Part shown: positions 33,394 through 41,754 of the stretch, piece after piece
Layout of the letters: each line of letters opens with the position of its first letter
Position numbering within the stretch: the first letter of the stretch is position 1
Assembly (NCBI GenBank): GCA_037833965.1
Contig: AP031356.1
Location: 15,150,501-15,214,500 of the forward strand
DNA: 64,000 nucleotides
Direction: 5' to 3'
Source of the DNA: Marchantia polymorpha subsp. ruderalis
Taxonomy: Eukaryota > Streptophyta > Marchantiopsida > Marchantiales > Marchantiaceae
Program-made: the position numbers and the translations under genes
Notes under the pieces: generated by a model
Seen by the model: the letters and a program-made list of their open reading frames with translations, nothing else
What the model was told of the DNA's origin: nothing
The model's database searches: none

Positions 33394-34349
33394 AAAAGAA
33401 GTTGTCGGCTTCTTATGTAATAACCCACTAAAGGCTAAAACTGCAATATAGTGGTAGAAAGGTCGAACCCACAGGGACAGAGGAACACACAGGGTACAAA
33501 GTGTCACGTTTTAACAGACTATTGAGGAGTTTGAATTCTCAGGCAACTGTCACTCCCAGAAATACTGCAAGTGTCCACTCGGAGCGCACTCGGAGGTCGC
33601 ACAGTGCAGCGTAACACACACACCTGAAACTACAGAAACACAACCCAGAGATCCGTTAGGACCTCTACTTCAAGATTTCAGGGGGAAAGTCTCTCAAGAG
33701 TACACTCTGCGAAGCTGCGGGTAGTGACTTCCAACTCCGGCTTTTACAACACTTCCACTAGCTTGCTGCTAGTGTAGGAAACCCGGTTTGGACTGACTAC
33801 TTCGGATCGAAGTCACTCAGACGCGGTGAACAACACTCTCAACTCACAAAACGCGCAGAGAACACAGGTCCGCACTGAAGGACTCACTGAGAAACATTCC
33901 AGTAACACAACAACAATCTATTGAAGAGTTTGAATTCTCAGGCACTTGTCATTCCCAGAAATACTACAGGGGTTACCCTCAAGGCACCTGCTGCAGCGTA
34001 ACCTGAATTTACAACCAAGGCTTACACGAAGTAGCAAAACTTCACTTTGGCATTCAGGGGAAAAATCCCAAGGAGTACAAACAGAAAGAAACACTCGAAG
34101 GTGTAGGGGCGAAACTGTTCAAGTATCTAACTAGTCACTGGCTCTGAGCATCGGCAGTCACCCGCAGGTGCAGATCCGAACTACTCAAGTCTCTAACCAA
34201 TGTACTAGCTCTGAACATTCGGCCGAAGGCCTTCAGCTACAAAATGCGGAACGCTAAGTTGTAACTCCTCGTGCGTGGTGACAGAACTCAAGGACACAAA
34301 CACGCAAAGGAAATGGGTTCCTGATCTGCACTTCTGATGGGAAAGAACC

Positions 34350-34378
34350 CCAGGCAAAACGCCTGGAACTATTTTATA
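34350..34378 (-). promoter_or_regulatory. LTR TATA box and hairpin (F1 5' LTR)
   Basis: TATAAAATA at 34370-34378 and CCAGGC/GCCTGG hairpin at 34350-34366 on the minus strand. This copy is placed to drive the F1 genomic RNA. Confidence 0.62.
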
Positions 34379-34495
34379 CCTTCTAAGTCCTACCTAGCAC
34401 TACACTGCACTACGCTACACGCCTGCACGGAACCACGCTACACTACACTCCGCGGAACCTGTACTACGTCTCCTGCGCGGCGGATTGCCGCGCAC

Positions 34496-37285
34496 TTACT
34501 CCCTACCCTGCCAATCTTCCGTTTGACTGCGCAGTCCCAAACGCTGCAATGCCGCGGACACCTCCACTTCGAGGGCGGACATGGTATCCTGTGCCTTCGA
34601 CAGAAAAGCATCGAGCTTCTTTGCTACCTTCCGTCGACTCCTACTGTCGCCTGACAACAACCCGGCTGCGCGCAATTCAAACTCACGCAGTGTGAGTTTC
34701 TCCTGCGCCTTCACTTCCCAGTGGGCATAGCCCTTGAGACAGTGGGCGACACGCCTCGCCGTCTCCACCTTCGTGCGATCCGCCTCCTTCCTGCGATCCT
34801 CTTCAATTATCACTAATTGCGATTCGGCCTCAGCACGTTGCGCTCTCAATTCGCCACACTCTGACTGTAACCTGCGGATTAACTCCTCATCCGCCTGCCG
34901 TGCGAGCTGACATTGTTCCAACAACCGCGTCTGTCGCACGAGCTCCTCTGACAAAATCCGATTCTGGGCCTGCTCAGAAATGAGTGCTTCCTTGACCTTC
35001 ACCTGCTCCTTGGTGAGCTCGTCCAGTTTCTCATCCTTCACCTTCTCGGAGTGCTTGTAGAATTTCTGATTAAGTTTATACTGACCCCACAAGCATGCAT
35101 GCTTCTCCTTCAATTCCCTCAACTCTTGGTCCACTCTAGCTAACAGCTTGCTGGTGTGGACTTTAGTGCGAGTCCGCCTGCGCACTAACTCGATGTAAGA
35201 TCCCGGCTGAAGTGGGTCGGCGTATTTATCGACCTTACCATCCAAGTACCTCAGCAACGGAATCACCTGCTCAGAGAGCGCCGCCGCCGGCGCTCCAACA
35301 ATTTCCTCCTCCTCCTCGGTGTCTTCTGCTCCTGACATTTCTTCCGTGGAGCCTCCGTCGTCATCATCCGAGTGGAGAATTTTGGTCGCCATTGATTGCG
35401 TCGGCGACTGCCCCGAGTGGGGCTGCACGTCGTCGACGTGTGCTGCCTGCGAAGGCACGGCTGCAGCCTCGCTGCTCTTCGCCAAAATGTCTAAGGCGGT
35501 AGACGAATGTGCCCGTGCGGCATCCCCGCCGCTCGCTTGTTGGTCGTCTACCGTGTCCTCTCTGCCGCCGACGCCCGCCGCCGTAGGCGATCGAGCGGAG
35601 GGTGGCTGCGCGGGGTTTGATTGCGCATCGCGCATCGAAATTTCATCCCGCGGACAGTCACTCCGCTCCTCCGTCTGTTGCTGCTCCCTTGATCGGTCCG
35701 TGGGGGCTGTGCTCGGCCTGTGCGCAGGCGCAAATGCCGGCGCCTTGTCCGCCGCAGGCGTAGCGCCGCGGACATCCATCGCCAAAGGCGACATGGCCGG
35801 GGGCCGCTCGCCCGATGTCCCTTGGCCTATAGGTCCTACCGCCGAAGGCGCATCTATCGGCGGTCTACCCGCCGATGGTGCGGCCTCCGCACGCTCCCTG
35901 CTCGTATCTCCTCGGCTCGAAGGCCCTGGCGCCGAAGGCGCAAATTGCGGCGCGTGGTGCGCCGGAGGGTCTGGCCCCGAGGGTCGGTGTCTCGTAGGCG
36001 GTTCTTCCGCCGGCTCTTTCCCCTTCCTACGTTGGAACGGGGGTGATTCTTGCCTGTGCACAGGCGGCACGTGTGGAGGTGTCCTGTGCACAGGCGAGCG
36101 CCTGTGCACAGGCGGACTACTCCTTCCCACGCGTAAGCGTAGATCCACGTCCACTTGTGATCGCCTGTCCGCGGAGGCTCGTCCGTCCGCGGAGTCTCGT
36201 CTGTGCGCAAACGGAACATCTGTCCGCGACGCACGTGGTAACTCCGGAGGCCCTTGGCCCGTAGGCGGCCTCTCTCCCGTCGAGGTTGCAGCGTGGCCCG
36301 TTGCTCCTGCGGTCGTCCGCGCTTCCTCATGCTTCTCTGGCGACGCACTTCCTTTCTCCGTCGCAATCGTCGCCGTGTCCGCACTGTCGGCTGGTAACAC
36401 CAGTCTGCGTGCCTTCTGCTTCGGCCGGCTGTATGACTCGTACAGCGGCCGCGGTCGAATGGGAGCAGAGGGTTCTTGATGCTGCTCCTCTTCGGACTCT
36501 TCTCTCCATCGCCGCTTCCGCGGCACTCGTGCTGCAGGAGTGTTTCTCCCTTCGTCCCTCCGCCTTGATGGGGTAGAAGTCGGTGACTCCTCTGCATCAG
36601 TGTCGACCTCATTCTCCCGCACATACTTCCCGGGATGGTCGACGGACAATGGCGGAAAATGCTCAAGCTCCGCCGCTGTCAAACAATTCCGCTGTCGATA
36701 AAAATTGATGAGGAAAGGAGAAAGATGGTTTAGAGTTCCCCCCTTCTCCTCAAAAGCGTGCTGTCGCATCACCCTGTGCAGGATGCTCGCCCAGTGAATT
36801 GGAGTTCCCTCGATGACGCACTCCACAAAAGAGACCTGCCACAATGTGATGTAGCAGGCGCGGTGTGGCTGCAGCAATTGCATCAGCGCCGCGGACAAAG
36901 TCCGGCGAAATCGATCCTTGTAATCACGGGTCCTGTACCCATTCTTGGTAGACCTCCCGGTCTTGAACAGCTCCACAAATTGCGCCTCTTCTTGCTTGGT
37001 CACCTTGATGCTCTCACTGTCGAAAAGGAGATGCCCTGGCATGCCAGCACATCTTCCCAACGCCTGCGCCCAATCTTGGACTGTCCACCGATCAACATGC
37101 GGACGCAATCCGCGCGAGGGTGGTCCCTGTGGCTCTAGCCACTCGCGCACCATATTCGCACAGATGTAGTTCCATCCCCATAGCAAGAAATCGAGCTTTC
37201 TTGCTATTAAGCGCTCCTCGAAAGCGCGCAGCCCGTTTTGTGGTAGGCGAAGTGGCACCATCCGCAATCTGCTCGGTCTCGTCAT
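34496..37285 (-). CDS. LTR-resident protein in F1 5' LTR (929 aa)
   Basis: Same gene as in the F1 3' LTR, from the conserved ATG (37283-37285) to TAA (34496-34498); open upstream to 37537 (1013 aa). Differs by about a dozen residue changes and one missing SPVHR unit. In this LTR it lies upstream of the LTR TATA box, so it needs its own promoter or readthrough from outside; the U3 start and palindrome cluster (37690-38781) are the only element sequence before it. Confidence 0.85.
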   Translation of the reverse strand: MTRPSRLRMVPLRLPQNGLRAFEERLIARKLDFLLWGWNYICANMVREWLEPQGPPSRGLRPHVDRWTVQDWAQALGRCAGMPGHLLFDSESIKVTKQEEAQFVELFKTGRSTKNGYRTRDYKDRFRRTLSAALMQLLQPHRACYITLWQVSFVECVIEGTPIHWASILHRVMRQHAFEEKGGTLNHLSPFLINFYRQRNCLTAAELEHFPPLSVDHPGKYVRENEVDTDAEESPTSTPSRRRDEGRNTPAARVPRKRRWREESEEEQHQEPSAPIRPRPLYESYSRPKQKARRLVLPADSADTATIATEKGSASPEKHEEARTTAGATGHAATSTGERPPTGQGPPELPRASRTDVPFAHRRDSADGRASADRRSQVDVDLRLRVGRSSPPVHRRSPVHRTPPHVPPVHRQESPPFQRRKGKEPAEEPPTRHRPSGPDPPAHHAPQFAPSAPGPSSRGDTSRERAEAAPSAGRPPIDAPSAVGPIGQGTSGERPPAMSPLAMDVRGATPAADKAPAFAPAHRPSTAPTDRSREQQQTEERSDCPRDEISMRDAQSNPAQPPSARSPTAAGVGGREDTVDDQQASGGDAARAHSSTALDILAKSSEAAAVPSQAAHVDDVQPHSGQSPTQSMATKILHSDDDDGGSTEEMSGAEDTEEEEEIVGAPAAALSEQVIPLLRYLDGKVDKYADPLQPGSYIELVRRRTRTKVHTSKLLARVDQELRELKEKHACLWGQYKLNQKFYKHSEKVKDEKLDELTKEQVKVKEALISEQAQNRILSEELVRQTRLLEQCQLARQADEELIRRLQSECGELRAQRAEAESQLVIIEEDRRKEADRTKVETARRVAHCLKGYAHWEVKAQEKLTLREFELRAAGLLSGDSRSRRKVAKKLDAFLSKAQDTMSALEVEVSAALQRLGLRSQTEDWQGRE

Positions 37286-38786
37286 TGCGTTCCTGGGGTT
37301 CGCTCGGCCGCTCATTCTACTTCCGCACCGCCCGAGCTTCTCTCTCTCTCGGCAAACTCTAATCGCCCTCAATTCCAAATCACGCGCATTCACTTCTCCC
37401 TCAATCAACAAGAAATCTCCTGTGCGGCAACGTCGAGAATGTTTAGCAGCCAGCAGATGGATGCGCGCAGCGCGCACAAGAGATTGGAATCGCGAATTCA
37501 AGAATGGGACGTTCTCCGCCGCCCGGTCGAAGGTCATGGTCGGCTTTTGCTCGTGGAGAACGTCTCACTTGATGGCCGCGCCGGCTGTACGCTGGAACGG
37601 TCTTCGCTCTCACGCGCGGCTTCACGCTCCGCCGTCGTCGATTAAACTCTCACGCTCGAATTGGCGGATTTGAACTCCGCGAGCGTATTACCCCGCGGAC
37701 ATGGGGGCGTAGCGCCGAAGGCGAGTTTTCCGCCTTGCGCGGTACACTTGTTCGTATCGCCCCTCGGCCAATCCCCCTCTGCCTTGACGCGTGTGTCCGC
37801 ATGTCGGACAAAAGTTCAACTCCTGCCTGTGCGCAGGCAGACTCCTCGGCGGATTCTCCGCCGGCGCGGAACTTCATCCTCCTGTGCACAGGCGCTCGCC
37901 TGTGCGCAGGCGAATTCCGTGCGTGGCGTCGCGCTGGCGCGGAAGGCGTTGACCGTGGTCAGCCGTCTCCGTCCAGTCTGCCCGTTTCTTGTCTCTTCGT
38001 CGGCGCTTCCGCCGCCGCAACTCCGTCCGTCCAAGAGCGCATCCACCCGTCCCGTCCGCATGGTCCGTACAGATTTGATTACTCTGGCGGCTCTTCCGCC
38101 GTACGCGGCGCTGCGCTGGCGCGGAAGACGCCGTACACTTTCTACCTCACAAGGCGCATTTCTAGGGCCCAAGGCGGATTTTCCGCCGACGCCGAAGCGC
38201 CTGTGCACAGGCGAACGCCTGTGCGTAGGCGGACTTCGCGCCTCCCCAAACCCTACTTCGCCTGTGCACAGGCGAAGGCCTTCGTCCGCGCATAGGACAA
38301 AACTTGATTCCCCCTTCCGCGTAGGCGGAATTCGCGCCGGTGGCGAACTCCTTCCGCCGAAGGCGACCGTCTCCGTATCTTCCAATAGTGATAGCTCCCT
38401 AAGTCCCCATCCGTTCCAAGCGTTCTTGGACTCGTTGGAATCAGTGCGTCGAGCTCTTTCCAACGGGACCCTAACTTGGTCAAGGCGCCCGAGGGTTGAC
38501 CTAATTATGGAGGGTTTCCCTACAGCCGCGGACGCAACCTCCGAAGGCGGGTTTTGCGCCTTGCGTCGTAGGGGTCCTAACTGCAGAGCTCGCAAGGAGG
38601 GTGGTGCCTGTCCTTACTGCTGCACCCCAAATCCCAGATTCTACAAGATCCCTCGAGAATCCCCGCGATCTTCCGGATTCACTCCGTTTTGATGTACCGA
38701 AGGCTATTTACAATGCTGCCAGGGTACAGTTCTCCAAAAATGTTTTAATTTCCTCAAAATTGCCAAAAGTGGGGTACCACAATCAG

Positions 38787-39702
38787 GAACCCATTTCCTT
38801 TGCGTGTTTGTGTCCTTGAGTTCTGTCACCACGCACAAGGAGTTACAACTTAGCGTTCCGCATTTTGTAGCTGAAGGCCTGCGGCCGAATGTTCAGAGCT
38901 AGTACATTGGTTAGAGACTTGAGTAGTTCGGATCTGCACCTGCGGGTGACTGCCGATGCTCAGAGCCAGTGACTAGTTAGATACTTGAACAGTTTCGCCC
39001 CTACACCTTCGAGTGTTTCTTTCTGATTGTACTCCCTTGGGATTTTTCCCCTGAATGCCAAAGTGAAGTTTTGCTACTTCGTGTAAGCCTTGGTTGTAAA
39101 TTCAGGTTACGCTGCAGCAGGTGCCTTGAGGGTAACCCCTGTAGTATTTCTGGGAATGACAAGTGCCTGAGAATTCAAACTCTTCAATAGACTGTTGTTG
39201 TGTTACTGGAATGTTTCACTGTGAGTCCTTCAGTGCGGACCTGTGTTCTCTGCGCGTTTTGTGAGTTGAGAGTGTTGTTCACCGCGTAGGAGTGACTTCG
39301 ATCCGAAGTAGGCAGTCCAAACCGGGTTTCCTACACTAGCAGCAAGCTAGTGGAAGTGTTGTAAAAGCCGGAGTTGGAAGTCACTGCCCGCAGCTTTGCC
39401 GAGTGTGCTCGCAAGAGACTTTCCCCCTGAAATCTTGAAGTAGAGGTCCTAACGGATCTCTGGGTTGTGTTTCTGTAGTTTCAGGTGTGTGTGTGTGTGT
39501 GTGTTACGCTGCACTGTGCGACCTCCGAGTGCGCTCCGAGCGGACACTTGCAGTATTTCTGGGAGTGACAGTTGCCTGAGAATTCAAACTCCTCAATAGT
39601 CTGTTAAAACGTGACACTTTGTACCCTGTGTGTTCCTCTGTCCCTGTGGGTTCGACCTTTCTACCACTATATTGCAGTTTTAGCCTTTAGTGGGTTATTA
39701 CA
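38787..39702 (+). repeat. E3 3' LTR, second piece (R-U5)
   Basis: Resumes after the second ATCAG copy with GAACCCATTTCC, as in uninterrupted LTRs, and ends GGGTTATTACA. It includes both U5 direct repeats and a GT microsatellite (about 39484-39503). Confidence 0.92.
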
Positions 39703-40259
39703 AGTGTGCAGCCAGCCGAAGCAGAAGGCGCGCAGGCTTGTGTTACCAGCCAGCAGCGCGGACACGGCGACGATTGCCACGGAGAAAGGAAGTGCGTCGC
39801 CGGAGAAGAGCGAGGGAGCGCGGACGTCTGCAGGAGCAACAAACCACGCTGCACCTTCGACGGACGAGAGGCCGCCTACGTGCCAAGGGCCTCCGGAGTT
39901 ACCACGTGCGTTGCGGACGGATGTTCCGCCTGCGCACAGGCGAGCCTCGACGGAAAGGCGACCACAAGCGGACGTGGACCTACGCCTACGCGTGGGAAGA
40001 AGCAGTCCGCCTGTGCACAGGCGTTCGCATGTGCACAGGCAGGATTCACCCCCTTTTCAGCGTAGGAAGGGGAAGGAGCCGGCGGAAGATCCGCCTACGG
40101 GTCACGGGCCTTCGGGGCCAGACCCTCTAACGCCCAACACGCCGCGATTTGCGCCTTCGGCGCCAGGGCCTTCGGGCCAACGAGATGCAAACAGGGAGCG
40201 TGCGGAGGCCGCACGATCGGCGGGTAGTCCGCCGGTAGATGCGCCTTCGGCGGTAAGGC
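39703..40259 (+). repeat. E2 LTR remnant, first visible piece
   Basis: Middle of an older A LTR: LTR-gene linker (SQPKQKARRLVLPA to DAPSAVR). E3 inserted at its left edge (TSD AGTGT expected), S3 at its right edge (AAGGC, 40255-40259). The left portion of E2 is outside the window. Confidence 0.82.
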
Positions 40260-41754
40260 TGTGGTACCCCACTTTTGGCAATTTTGAGGAAATTAAAACA
40301 TTTTTGAAAAACTGTACCCTGGCAGCATTGTAAATAGCCTTCGGTACATCAAAACAGAGTGAATCCGGAAGATCGCGGGGATTCTCGAGGGATCTTGTAG
40401 AATCTGGGATTTGGGGTGCCGCAGTAAGGACAGGCACCACCCTCCCTGCGAGCTCCGCAGTTAGGATCTCTACGGCGCAAGGCGCAAAACCCGCCTTCGG
40501 AGGTTGCGTCCGCGGCTGTAGGGAAACCCCCGTAATTAGGTAAACCCTCGGGCGCCTTGACCAAATTAGGGTCCCGTTGGAAAGAGCTCGACGCGCTGAT
40601 TCCAACGAGCCCAAGAACGCTTGGAACGGACGAGGACTTAGGGAGTTATCGCTACTGGAAGGAACGGAGGCGGTCGCCTACGGCGGAAGGAGTTCGCCAC
40701 CGGCGCGAATTCCGCCTACGCGGAAGAGGGGATCAAGTTTTGTCCTATGCGCGGGCGAAGGCGTTCGCCTGTGCACAGGCGAAGTAGGGTTAGGGAAGGC
40801 GCGAAGTCCGCCTACGCACAGGCGCTTGCCTGTGCACAGGCACTTCGGCGTCGGCGGAAAATCCGCCTTGGGCCCTAGAAATGCGCCTTGTGAGGTAGAA
40901 AGTGTACGGCGCCTTCCGCGCCAGCGCAGCGCCACGTACGTCGGAAGAGCCGCCAGAGTAATCCAATCGGTACGGACCGGGCGGACGACACGGGTGGATG
41001 CGCTCTTGGACGGACGGAGTTGCGGCGGCGGAAGCGCCGACGGAGAGACAAGGAACGGACAGTCTGGACGGAGACGGCTGACCACGGTCAACGCATTCCG
41101 CGCCAGCGCAGCGCCGCGGACGGAATTCGCCTGCGCACAGGCGAACGCCTGTGCACAGGAGGATGGAGTTCCGCACCGGCGGAGGATCCGCCGAGGCTCC
41201 TGCCTGCGCACAGGCAGGAGTTGAATTTTTGTCCGACATGCGGACGCACGCGTCAAGGCAGAAGGAGATTGGCCGAGGGGCGGTACGAACAAGTGTACCG
41301 CGCAAGGCGGAAAACTCGCCTTCGGCGCTACGCCCCCATGTCCACAGGGTGACACGCTCGCGGAGTTCAAATCCGCCAATTCGAGCGTGAGAGTTTAATC
41401 GACGACGGCGGAGCGTGAAGCCGCGCGTGAGAGCGAAGACCGTTCCAGCGTACAGCCGGCGCGGCCATCAAGTGAGACGTTCTTCACGACCAAGAGCCGA
41501 CCATGACCTTCGACCGGGCGGCGGAGAACGTCCCATTCTTGAATTCGCGATTCCAATCTCTTGTGCGCGCTGCGCGCATCCATCTGCTGGCTGCGGACCA
41601 TTCTCGACGTCGTCACACAGGAGATTTCTTGTTGATTGAGGGAGAAGTGAGTGCGCGTGATTTGGAATTGAGAGCGATTAGAGTTTGCCGAGAGAGAAAG
41701 AAGCGCGGGCAGTGCGGAAGTAGAATGAGCGGGCGAGCGAACCCCAGGAACGCG

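Larger units (their letters stand above)
22227..38781 (-). mobile_element. F1: complete family A LTR retrotransposon (16555 bp)
   Basis: Full structure on the minus strand: 5' LTR 33416-38781, PBS 33376-33393, gag-protease 30495-33329, pol 27654-30494, PPT 27617-27631, 3' LTR 22227-27616. Perfect TSD ATCAG at 22222-22226 and 38782-38786. The internal region is only 5799 bp, about as long as one LTR. The LTRs are nearly identical; their 24-bp length difference is explained by one 15-bp palindrome unit, five AC dinucleotides (10 bp) and one single-base difference in the opposite direction. RT order (RT-RH-INT), lack of chromodomain, an FIDDF RT box and a tRNA-Asp-type PBS suggest the non-chromovirus Tat/Athila side of Ty3/Gypsy; this placement is inferred. 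It is the youngest insertion whose age can be judged here. Confidence 0.95.
33416..38781 (-). repeat. F1 5' LTR (5366 bp)
   Basis: Minus strand from TGTGGTACCCC (38781) to TTATTACA (33416). Nearly identical to the 3' LTR, with five AC units and one fewer SPVHR unit. Confidence 0.95.
3283..39702 (+). mobile_element. E3: internally deleted family A element, split by four insertions
   Basis: Pieces in order are 5' LTR (3283-4164, 9460-10866), a pol fragment (10864-11027, 15456-17705), PPT (17728-17742) and 3' LTR (17743-22226, 38787-39702). B0, S1, S2 and F1 interrupt it. The second half of the 5' LTR, the PBS, gag, protease and the start of RT are deleted; the junction near 10864-10866 has the shared bases ATT on both sides. 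Removing the insertions and one TSD copy each restores colinearity with F1. The 3' flank AGTGT (39703-39707) is the expected TSD; the left one is outside the window. Confidence 0.85.
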
